This document shows positions 1-5,847 of a stretch of DNA of 5,847 bases, piece by piece. The stretch spans positions 1 to 5,847 of the forward strand of contig JAISDH010000293.1 of assembly GCA_031264975.1 (NCBI GenBank), given 5' to 3'. The translations under genes were made by a program, and so were the position numbers. The notes beneath the pieces are model-generated. The model saw only the letters and a program-made list of their open reading frames with translations, had not been told where the DNA came from and made no database searches. Position 1 is the stretch's first letter. Each line of letters starts with the position of its first letter. The DNA is from Bacteroidales bacterium. GTDB lineage: Bacteria > Bacteroidota > Bacteroidia > Bacteroidales > WCHB1-69.

Positions 1-45
1 TATCTTTTTTCTTTCAATAAGTGTCGAACATATTTTAAAAAGAAG

Positions 46-53
46 TATCTTTG
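46..53 (+). promoter_or_regulatory. Probable Bacteroidota promoter (-7 box) for the gldF-gldG-DUF4340 operon
   Basis: The octamer TATCTTTG matches the Bacteroidota primary-sigma -7 consensus TAnnTTTG exactly. Transcription would be expected to start a few bases downstream, at about 57-60, leaving an untranslated leader of about 55 nt before the preferred gldF ATG at 114. The upstream -33 element (consensus TTTG, about 19 nt before the -7 box) is poor: positions 21-27 read GTGTCGA. The octamer overlaps a possible TTG start at 51, which argues that this TTG is not used. The call rests on the motif and its position only. Positions 1-45 contain nothing else I can identify. Confidence 0.55.
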
Positions 54-113
54 TACACTTTTCCGAAAGTGGATTATTCTTGTTTGAACAATTCTTTATC
101 AAATAGTTACAGG

Positions 114-845
114 ATGTACAGTTTATTTATTAAAGAGATAAAAATATTTTTAAATTCATTAATTGGCTATTTTGTCATAGGGGTATTTTTAACCTTGACA
201 GGATTGTTTTTATGGGTATTCCCCATGTCGTACAATGTTTTAGATAGGGGGTTTGCCGATATGAGCGGTTTATTTTCTTTAGCGCCTATTGTTTTTTTGT
301 TATTAGTTCCGGCAATCACGATGCGTTCTTTTGCCGAAGAAAGACGAGTTGGCACTATTGAACTTTTATTGACAATGCCGTTATCTAATACGCAGATTAT
401 TTTAGGGAAATATTTTGCAAGTGTTACTTTGTTGATTATTTCCATATTGCCAACCTTTATTTATTTTCTGTCTATTTATTTTTTAGGCTATCCCAAAGGG
501 AATATTGACTTTGGCGCTATGTGGGGTTCCTATTTAGGATTGATTTTCTTAGGTTCTACATTTGTCTCCATTGGTATATTCTGTTCATTGTTAACGGACA
601 GTCAAATTGTTTCTTTTATTTTATCCATATTGATTTCCTTTATTCTATGGCTTGGATTTGATTTCGTATATTCTTTTGACCTGTTCGGTTCTTTCGGACA
701 GATAATAAAATGGTTTGGCATAGACCATCATTATGCGTCTATCAGTCGGGGGGTTATTGATACAAGAGATATTTTATATTTTGTCAGTGTGATAATTTTG
801 TTTTTATTATTTTCTCGTTTACGATTACAAAGTCGAAAATGGTAA
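114..845 (+). CDS. gldF: GldF-type ABC-2 transporter permease
   Basis: This is a 243-residue polytopic inner-membrane protein, close to the usual length of GldF. It is the permease of the GldA/GldF/GldG ABC system, which is needed for gliding in Flavobacterium but is also present in non-gliding Bacteroidota. Six hydrophobic segments are visible, at about residues 16-36, 52-70, 101-122, 137-158, 164-185 and 220-238. After the second comes the conserved ABC-2 cytoplasmic coupling region at residues 70-89, beginning MRSFAEERRVGTIELL, which should contact the ATPase. The ATG at 114 is preferred because the protein then begins MYSLFIKEIK, as family members do. The frame stays open upstream to a TTG at 51, but that codon lies inside the promoter octamer and would add 21 residues, mostly polar, with no family resemblance. 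gldG follows after 17 nt. The heavy use of TTT, TTA and ATT reflects the hydrophobic composition. Family is confident; the transported substrate is unknown and no ATPase gene is in view. Confidence 0.88.
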   Translation: MYSLFIKEIKIFLNSLIGYFVIGVFLTLTGLFLWVFPMSYNVLDRGFADMSGLFSLAPIVFLLLVPAITMRSFAEERRVGTIELLLTMPLSNTQIILGKYFASVTLLIISILPTFIYFLSIYFLGYPKGNIDFGAMWGSYLGLIFLGSTFVSIGIFCSLLTDSQIVSFILSILISFILWLGFDFVYSFDLFGSFGQIIKWFGIDHHYASISRGVIDTRDILYFVSVIILFLLFSRLRLQSRKW

Positions 846-862
846 CTTTAATTCTATAGCTC

Positions 863-2611
863 ATGAAAGATTCAAAAGTAAAAAATATAAAGCGTGAACA
901 TCTTTTTCGATTTACTAATGTGTTATTGCTACTTGTAGCCTTTAATATTATTTCGATATTTGTTTTTACACGATTCGACCTTACAAGTGAAAAGAAATAT
1001 ACCTTGTCAAAGTCCACCAAAGATATGCTAACGCATTTGGACGACGTTATTTATATCAAGATTTATTTAGCAGGCAATGGACTTCCTCCTGATTATGCAG
1101 AATTGGCGACAAAGACGCGTGAGTTTTTAGACGAATTGCGAGCGTATTCCAAGCAAATTGAATATGAATTTATCGACCCAGCTAAAGGCAGACAAGCCCA
1201 AGAGATGAACGCAATCTATGGAGAACTATACAGAAAAGGGCTTACGCCTCAAGCCATACAATCTATGGAAGCAGAAGGCGTTAATACCCGCTATGTTGTT
1301 CCGGGGGCGATTATCTCTTACCGCCAACGGGAAGTTCCCGTAGATTTACTTGATTCCGATGACGGATTGTTGTATAATCGCGAAAGTATTATCAAATATT
1401 CTATTGAGAAATTGGAATATAACATTGGAAATGCCGTTCGCAGGATAACCAATCAGCAATATGCGAAGGTGGCTTTCCTCAAAGGACATGGGGAATTGAC
1501 CAATATTGAAGTATTAAAAGCTGCTGTTGCCATTGCCAATTTTTATGTGGTTGATTCTGTCATACTAAACAATAAAATAAGTAGCATATTCGATTTGGAA
1601 ATAACCGATTCGGTATCGGGAGATTCTAAAATAAAAAATAATAAATATGACTTACTCATCATTGCCAAACCCACAATTCCTTTTGGCAACTATGAAAAAT
1701 ATTTATTAGACCAGTTTGTTATGCGAGGAGGTCGTTTATTATGGTATGTTGACCCGGTGGTGGCAGAAATGGACAGTTTGTATAATCACATGGAAATGCC
1801 CTGTTTCGGTAGGGATTTGAATTTGGAAGATATGTTTTTCCGCTATGGAATACGAATGAACACCAATCTTCTACAGGATTTAAATGCTTTGCAAATTCCC
1901 ATCAATTCCAGTAACGTAGGCGGACAGGCGCAGTACAGGCATATCCCATGGTACTATTTTCCAATCATTACTCCCTTTGCAGACCATCCTATTGTTAAGA
2001 ATCTAAACGTTCTCCGTACGGAGTTTATCAGTTCTATTGATACCATTGGAACAAATAAGGATTTGAAGAAAACAGTATTGCTAACGACTTCGGCTACAAC
2101 CAAGATTATGAATACTCCCGCCATTATCAGTCTACAAACGCTCAAACGTCGCGCAAACATGAGAGAGTTTAATAAACAGTATCTTCCGGTTAGCGTACTT
2201 GTAGAGGGAGAATTTAATTCCTTATTTTCCGACTTGGAAGGAAACGATATTACTCAATTAGGCGTTATAAGCAAGAGTAAAGCCACCAAAATGATTTTTG
2301 TTTCCGACGGAGATATGATTAAGAACCAGCTGGGACAAAATAATTTTGCTTACCCGCTTGGTTTCGATAGATATACAGGTATGGTTTTTGGAAACAAGAA
2401 CTTTTTACTGAATGCCGTAAACTATCTTTGCGATGACAAGGATATATTACAGGTACGTTCAAAGGACTTTAAAATGCGATTGCTGGACAAAAACAAAATC
2501 CTAAAGGAGAAATCACTGTGGCAAACATTTAATTTGGCTTTGCCTCTGATTACAATTATAATTTTAAGTATTATATTCGTTAGTATACGTAAATTTAAAT
2601 ATGCAAAATAA
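863..2611 (+). CDS. gldG: GldG-type ABC transporter auxiliary/substrate-binding protein
   Basis: This 582-residue protein is the GldG partner of GldF. It has a basic N-terminus, a transmembrane anchor at about 18-35, and then the family signature RFDLTSEKKYTLSKST at 37-52. The large extracytoplasmic part includes KGHGEL at 207-212, typical of the GldG/ABC_transp_aux family. A membrane-proximal RSKDFKMRLLDKNKI stretch precedes a second transmembrane helix at about 556-575, and the short basic tail ends RKFKYAK. One helix at each end with the bulk of the chain between them places the main domain in the periplasm. Length and architecture look complete. It starts 17 nt after gldF, and its last 11 nt overlap the next frame, so co-transcription and possibly translational coupling are likely. 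No Shine-Dalgarno motif is visible, as is usual in this phylum. GldG is annotated as substrate-binding by family naming; the ligand is not known. A role in gliding is not implied, since no other gld, spr or Por genes are in the window. Confidence 0.9.
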   Translation: MKDSKVKNIKREHLFRFTNVLLLLVAFNIISIFVFTRFDLTSEKKYTLSKSTKDMLTHLDDVIYIKIYLAGNGLPPDYAELATKTREFLDELRAYSKQIEYEFIDPAKGRQAQEMNAIYGELYRKGLTPQAIQSMEAEGVNTRYVVPGAIISYRQREVPVDLLDSDDGLLYNRESIIKYSIEKLEYNIGNAVRRITNQQYAKVAFLKGHGELTNIEVLKAAVAIANFYVVDSVILNNKISSIFDLEITDSVSGDSKIKNNKYDLLIIAKPTIPFGNYEKYLLDQFVMRGGRLLWYVDPVVAEMDSLYNHMEMPCFGRDLNLEDMFFRYGIRMNTNLLQDLNALQIPINSSNVGGQAQYRHIPWYYFPIITPFADHPIVKNLNVLRTEFISSIDTIGTNKDLKKTVLLTTSATTKIMNTPAIISLQTLKRRANMREFNKQYLPVSVLVEGEFNSLFSDLEGNDITQLGVISKSKATKMIFVSDGDMIKNQLGQNNFAYPLGFDRYTGMVFGNKNFLLNAVNYLCDDKDILQVRSKDFKMRLLDKNKILKEKSLWQTFNLALPLITIIILSIIFVSIRKFKYAK

Positions 2612-3722
2612 TTTCAAAAAGTTTCACATGGAGAAGAGAAAAAGAAATAACCTCATCCTTATCATTGTCAGTCTGTCTATAATGGCGATAGCCGTCATTC
2701 TTATTATTACCCGCAGGTCGGGAACGCTGGATGCGTCGGAGAAAAACTTTTCGGTAAAAGATACGGGAGCAATAACAAAAATATTCCTTGCAAACAGTTA
2801 TGAAGAACATGTTTTGCTGGAACGCAAAGACGGACAATGGACGGTAAACGGGAAATATGATATTGTACAGAATAATATCGAAGATTTGCTTAATTGTATC
2901 TATAACATTACGGTAAAAGATATTGTAGCGAAATCAACGCGCACTACGATAAACAAACGGATGTCGTCCGGTTCCACAAAAGTGGAAATTTACTACGACG
3001 ATTATCGTATACGGTTGGGTAGTCTGAAAGTATTCAAACATACGCGTAAAAAAATATATTACATTGGGCAGTCAACAATGGATAACCTCGGAAACTATGC
3101 CCTAATGGAAGGTTCTTCTATTCCGTGCGTGGTTTATCTGCCCGGATTTAGAGGATTTATCAGTCCCAAATACAATCCTTCGGAAGACGCCTGGAAAAGC
3201 CATAACCTTGTTCGTTTGAGAATGTCTAAAGTACAGGAAATAAACAGTACCGACTTTATCAATCAGATAAATTCATTCAGTATTATACGTAGCGGAAGCA
3301 GGCATTTCGATATTGTTGCATACAATAATCAACGGCTTGCTCAATATGATACCTTGCGTTTGCTGGATTTTTTGTCGGATTTCCGTGATTTGAATTACGA
3401 ATCAATGGCTATGCCGACACAAGCGGAGAAAGACAGTATTTTTGACCGTAAGTTTAAAGAGATTATTATAAAAGATACCGACGGAAACCGTACAACGATT
3501 ACCATGTACCACCTTTTGGAAGAAGATGAGTATCTTTCAGACGAATACAGTCAGGATATGGAAATTATGAACGCATTTAACCGCGAGCGATTTTATGCTG
3601 TTATAAATGGGAATAATGATGAGGTTGTCCGTTGTCAATATTTTGTATTTGACCGCATAGTTCAGCCAATTGAGTTCTTTTTTCTGGACAGTAAAATTAT
3701 CCCTATTCCCAAAACACAGTAA
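2601..3722 (+). CDS. DUF4340 domain-containing membrane-anchored protein
   Basis: This 373-residue protein of unknown function matches the DUF4340 family from memory of its sequence pattern. It has a basic N-terminus, one transmembrane helix at about residues 18-36, then a presumably periplasmic domain. Recognisable stretches are FSVKDTGAITKIFL at 50-63, LLERKDGQWTVNGKY at 72-86, YIGQSTMDNLGNYAL at 154-168, and a region at 175-198 beginning PCVVYLPGFRGF and ending EDAW. DUF4340 proteins often sit directly downstream of GldG/ABC_transp_aux genes, so it is probably an accessory part of the same envelope complex; this is inference from context. Two starts are plausible. ATG 2601 overlaps gldG by 11 nt. 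ATG 2628 (MEKRKRNN) leaves a 16-nt gap and places the usual few basic residues just before the helix, which resembles family N-termini better. The larger frame is listed. No clear terminator follows the stop codon. Confidence 0.82.
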   Translation: MQNNFKKFHMEKRKRNNLILIIVSLSIMAIAVILIITRRSGTLDASEKNFSVKDTGAITKIFLANSYEEHVLLERKDGQWTVNGKYDIVQNNIEDLLNCIYNITVKDIVAKSTRTTINKRMSSGSTKVEIYYDDYRIRLGSLKVFKHTRKKIYYIGQSTMDNLGNYALMEGSSIPCVVYLPGFRGFISPKYNPSEDAWKSHNLVRLRMSKVQEINSTDFINQINSFSIIRSGSRHFDIVAYNNQRLAQYDTLRLLDFLSDFRDLNYESMAMPTQAEKDSIFDRKFKEIIIKDTDGNRTTITMYHLLEEDEYLSDEYSQDMEIMNAFNRERFYAVINGNNDEVVRCQYFVFDRIVQPIEFFFLDSKIIPIPKTQ

Positions 3723-3788
3723 TTGTACGTTGATAATGACAGGCTTAAATAAATTTCAATAATATGAAAAGTATAATGTTTTTTTTTG

Positions 3789-3796
3789 TACTTTTG
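3789..3796 (+). promoter_or_regulatory. Probable -7 box for the tRNA-Cys gene
   Basis: TACTTTTG matches the Bacteroidota TAnnTTTG consensus exactly and ends 14 nt before the first base of tRNA-Cys. This allows transcription to start at about 3800-3803 with a short 5' leader for RNase P to remove. A run of nine T residues (3779-3787) lies just upstream. No TTTG-like -33 element is found at the expected spacing, so the promoter is predicted from its -7 box and position alone. Confidence 0.55.
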
Positions 3797-3810
3797 CAGC
3801 ATTGAAAAAC

Positions 3811-3881
3811 GGTACCATGGCCGAGGGGCTAGGCAGAGGTCTGCAAAACCTCCTACGGCGGTTCGAATCCGTCTGGTACCT
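3811..3881 (+). tRNA. tRNA-Cys (anticodon GCA)
   Basis: A full cloverleaf of 71 nt can be folded by hand. The acceptor stem GGTACCA (3811-3817) pairs perfectly with TGGTACC (3874-3880), followed by discriminator base U at 3881, the U73 identity element of cysteine tRNAs. The D stem uses 3820-3822 with 3832-3834. The anticodon stem GAGGT (3836-3840) pairs with ACCTC (3848-3852) around the loop CTGCAAA, giving anticodon GCA at 3843-3845. The variable loop has four bases. The T stem GGCGG/CCGTC (one G-U pair) encloses TTCGAAT. The 3' CCA is not encoded and must be added enzymatically. The gene has its own -7 box and is followed by two hairpins. Confidence 0.97.
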
Positions 3882-3896
3882 CTTACTTGTTGACGA

Positions 3897-3925
3897 AGGG
3901 CTAAGAGCCCTGAAATTATTTTTTT
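3897..3925 (+). terminator. Possible first terminator hairpin downstream of tRNA-Cys
   Basis: AGGGCT (3897-3902) and AGCCCT (3906-3911) form a perfect 6-bp stem with a 3-nt loop AAG. A run of seven T residues (3919-3925) follows, but 7 nt of spacer separate it from the stem, which is longer than ideal for an intrinsic terminator. It may be a weak terminator, or a structure that limits 3' trimming of the tRNA precursor. Confidence 0.4.
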
Positions 3926-3930
3926 CATGG

Positions 3931-3962
3931 CAACAGTCGCTATATGCGGCTGTTGTTTCTTT
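3931..3962 (+). terminator. Rho-independent terminator after tRNA-Cys
   Basis: CAACAGTCGC (3931-3940) pairs with GCGGCTGTTG (3946-3955) over ten pairs with one T-G wobble (3937/3949) and a 5-nt loop TATAT. It is followed immediately by the T-rich tail TTTCTTT. This is a convincing intrinsic terminator for the tRNA-Cys transcript. The stem ends 33 nt before the receptor start codon, so it would also separate receptor expression from upstream transcription, or attenuate read-through into it. The upstream flank is less suited to termination on the opposite strand. Confidence 0.72.
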
Positions 3963-3988
3963 ATTATAATCATTCATTAAATTAGTTC

Positions 3989-5847
3989 ATGGACAAAAAC
4001 ATTACAAAAAGAAAGTATCACTTTTGCTTCAACCGCTGGACACGGGTTTCTTATGCCGTATTCAACAGTTTGCATAAAGTAGTAAAGATAGGTGTTTTAT
4101 CTTCTTCATGTAGCTTTTTAAGTTTGTATTCACCGTTGTTATTCGGTCAGCTTGTCAACGATACAACAGGCGACAAGACCATTGTGCTTGAGGAAATGAT
4201 AGTAGGAGAAAGTAAAATCTCCGTCTTTATCGCGCCTCAACAAATCACCTCTGTTATTACCCGCAGTGAAATAGAGCAAGCCGGCGTCGAAACCTTACAG
4301 GATTTGCTTCTTTATGTTCAGGGCGTTGATTTACGAACCAGAGGAGGCAACGGCATACAGGCAGATATAAGTCTACGGGGAAGCACCTTTGACCAAACAA
4401 TGGTTCTATTAAACGGAATCAATCTTACAGACCCGCAAACAGGACATTTCTCTCTAAACGTTCCTGTTCATATTGAAGCTATTGAAAGAATAGAAGTATT
4501 GGAAGGGCTTGGAAGCATGGCTTATAATACGGTGGCATTTGCCGGATGTATTAACATCATTACCCGAACTCCGGAAGAAAATATCTTTGACCTGTCTATC
4601 AGCGGCGGTATGTATGGATTTATTCGCGCGGCAGGAAACAGTCATTTCCGCATCAAGAAATTTTACTTTACCATAGGTGGAAACATCAATCGTAGCGAAG
4701 GATATGACCATAATACGGATTATATTCATGGTAATCTATTTTTTCGCATGTTGTATAAAGATAAGAGAAAAGGCGTTTTTGAATTACAGGGAGGGTGGCA
4801 GGAGAAAGAATATGGAGCCAATTCATTTTATTCTGCAAAATACAAGGAACAGTATGAACATCTTCGCATATTTTTTACAAGCGTCAACTATAATCTGATA
4901 ATTAATCAATGGCGAATAAATGCCAGCGCCTATTTTCGGAAAAACTACGACTTGTTTAAACTCTTCAGGTACGAGGCGCCAAGTTGGTATACAAATCACA
5001 ATTACCATGAAACCGCATTGGAAGGAATTAATTTCCAAACCGCATACAATTACAAATGGGGTAATACCGCAATAGGAATAGACGTAAAAAGGGAAAATAT
5101 CATGAGCAATAATCTGGGAAAACCGATTGCAAATCCCATTCCTGTGTTTTTAAAACATGATACTTCGTCCTACGACAAGGGAACGCACAGGGAACACATT
5201 GGGATTCAAATTCAGGAGAATTTCCTGCTGAATAATTTTAAGACTTCCTTTGGCATCAGAGGGAATTGGTGTTTGGATTATGGCTTCAATTGGAATTTCG
5301 GAACAAATGGTATTTTATTTCTGCCGCATCATGTTGAAATTAATTATTTTGTACAAAATGTATACCGCTTACCCAATTTCACGGATTTGTACTACAGCAG
5401 CGCCGTTCAAACAGGAAATCCCAACCTGCAACCGGAACAGGCTCTTGTGGCGGAATTAAGCGCTACTTGGAAACCCAAACAGTGGAATCTGAATGTAACC
5501 TCATTTTACAGGTATGGTTTCAGGATTATTGACTGGGTACGTTTATCTTTGGAAGAAAACTGGTTCTGTGATAACCTGACAAACGTACAAGCTACCGGAA
5601 TAGATATTTCTGCGCAATTTATGCCCCAAAAAGGTTTTCTTTCTCTGATAGGGATTCAATATAACTACCTCTTTGTTACAAAAAACAGCAAAGGATACCT
5701 TTCCCTGTATGCAACGGATTATCTGCGCAACCAAATCAAATTGAATGTTCATCACAAAATATATTGGAAACTGTATGCCGGTTGGCAATTTAATTTTCAA
5801 GAAAGAATGGGAACTTATCTTGACAGCGAAACCAATACGGAACAACA
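3989..5847 (+). CDS. TonB-dependent outer-membrane receptor, BtuB-like (3' end outside window)
   Basis: The frame from ATG 3989 has no stop up to the window edge, giving 619 complete codons of a partial gene. The N-terminus is an extended leader: a basic/aromatic stretch (residues 7-34, including KRKYHFCFNRWTR and SYAVFNSLHKVVKIG), then a hydrophobic stretch to about 52, with cleavage plausible before Q54. A TonB box-like segment lies near 64-72 (TIVLEEMIV). The plug covers about 80-192 and includes QDLLLYVQGVDLRTRGG, ADISLRGSTFDQTMVLLNG and FAGCINIIT. Barrel strands follow, with the conserved YRLPNFTDLYY (459-469), GNPNLQPE (476-483) and an IDWVR...NLTNVQATGID region. There is no N-terminal carboxypeptidase-like extension, so it is not SusC-type; it resembles the BtuB/COG4206 group. 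This would mean TonB-ExbBD-powered uptake of a small scarce nutrient. The ligand is unknown, and no riboswitch or partner gene is visible to assign cobalamin. No clear promoter lies between the terminator and the start. Confidence 0.92.
   Translation, partial: MDKNITKRKYHFCFNRWTRVSYAVFNSLHKVVKIGVLSSSCSFLSLYSPLLFGQLVNDTTGDKTIVLEEMIVGESKISVFIAPQQITSVITRSEIEQAGVETLQDLLLYVQGVDLRTRGGNGIQADISLRGSTFDQTMVLLNGINLTDPQTGHFSLNVPVHIEAIERIEVLEGLGSMAYNTVAFAGCINIITRTPEENIFDLSISGGMYGFIRAAGNSHFRIKKFYFTIGGNINRSEGYDHNTDYIHGNLFFRMLYKDKRKGVFELQGGWQEKEYGANSFYSAKYKEQYEHLRIFFTSVNYNLIINQWRINASAYFRKNYDLFKLFRYEAPSWYTNHNYHETALEGINFQTAYNYKWGNTAIGIDVKRENIMSNNLGKPIANPIPVFLKHDTSSYDKGTHREHIGIQIQENFLLNNFKTSFGIRGNWCLDYGFNWNFGTNGILFLPHHVEINYFVQNVYRLPNFTDLYYSSAVQTGNPNLQPEQALVAELSATWKPKQWNLNVTSFYRYGFRIIDWVRLSLEENWFCDNLTNVQATGIDISAQFMPQKGFLSLIGIQYNYLFVTKNSKGYLSLYATDYLRNQIKLNVHHKIYWKLYAGWQFNFQERMGTYLDSETNTEQ

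Noticed and set aside
784..1020. Minus-strand open frame over the gldF/gldG junction
   Set aside because: It overlaps two well-supported genes on the other strand, and its translation looks like an antisense shadow.
3723..3788. Terminator for the gld operon
   Set aside because: No stem-loop with a T-tract was found after the stop codon. The nine-T run at 3779-3787 has no stem in front of it and fits better as a promoter-proximal tract.
3811..3881. tRNA-Cys as an integration (att) site of a mobile element
   Set aside because: No second copy of the tRNA 3' end, no integrase and no phage-like gene is present in the window.
3662..3977. Minus-strand open frames of 103 and 73 codons across the tRNA-Cys region
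   Set aside because: They run through the tRNA gene and both hairpins on the opposite strand, resemble no family, and have no start signal. They are chance frames.
3882..3988. Cobalamin or other riboswitch ahead of the receptor
   Set aside because: Only 107 nt lie between the tRNA and the start codon, filled by two simple hairpins. No B12-box-like or other riboswitch core is recognisable.
4097..4114. Lipobox around Cys41 of the receptor leader
   Set aside because: The residues before Cys41 are L-S-S-S, so the required aliphatic residue is not at -3. The protein is a barrel receptor and a lipid anchor is not expected.
4677..4898. Plus-strand 73-codon frame inside the receptor
   Set aside because: It lies wholly within the receptor in another frame and has no recognisable features. 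The receptor frame is uninterrupted with conserved motifs throughout.
4454..5845. Several minus-strand and alternative-frame ORFs opposite the receptor barrel
   Set aside because: All are 69-100 codons, lack family features and sit opposite or within clear receptor coding sequence.
1..5847. CRISPR array, toxin-antitoxin pair, transposase, phage or defence genes
   Set aside because: No direct repeat arrays, no inverted terminal repeats and no coding sequence of these families were seen on either strand.

Overview
The window looks like a chromosomal segment from a member of the Bacteroidota, most likely order Bacteroidales. Four things point there: AT-rich coding sequence; no strong Shine-Dalgarno motifs ahead of the starts; two exact matches to the Bacteroidota -7 promoter octamer TAnnTTTG; and genes of families typical of that phylum (GldF, GldG, a DUF4340 protein, and a TonB-dependent receptor with a long basic N-terminal leader). 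The species cannot be named from the sequence. All genes read on the plus strand.

Positions 1-3722 look like one transcription unit. A promoter at about 46-53 is followed by gldF (ABC-2 permease, best start 114), gldG (ABC auxiliary or substrate-binding-like protein, 863-2611) and a membrane-anchored DUF4340 protein (2601-3722). The genes are packed tightly: a 17-nt gap between gldF and gldG, then an 11-nt overlap or a 16-nt gap before the third gene, depending on its start. Together they would form the membrane and extracytoplasmic parts of a GldA/F/G-type ABC system. The ATPase partner is not in the window. GldF and GldG are named for gliding in Flavobacterium, but Bacteroidales often carry them without gliding, so the names show family and not motility.

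Positions 3723-3988 are an RNA and regulatory island. It holds a tRNA-Cys(GCA) of 71 nt with its own -7 box, then two consecutive hairpins, the second being a good intrinsic terminator. A 17-codon ORF with three Cys codons overlaps the second hairpin and is probably a coincidence, but it is reported.

From 3989 to the right edge an open frame with no stop encodes the first 619 residues of a BtuB-like (not SusC-like) TonB-dependent outer-membrane receptor. It has a leader, TonB box region, plug and most of the barrel, and its 3' end lies outside the window. It appears functionally unrelated to the gld cluster, and its ligand cannot be deduced here.

I found no mobile element, CRISPR array, phage gene or defence system. 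The most useful second looks are the gldF start/promoter overlap, the tRNA-Cys/hairpin/Cys-codon arrangement ahead of the receptor, and the receptor's extended leader.
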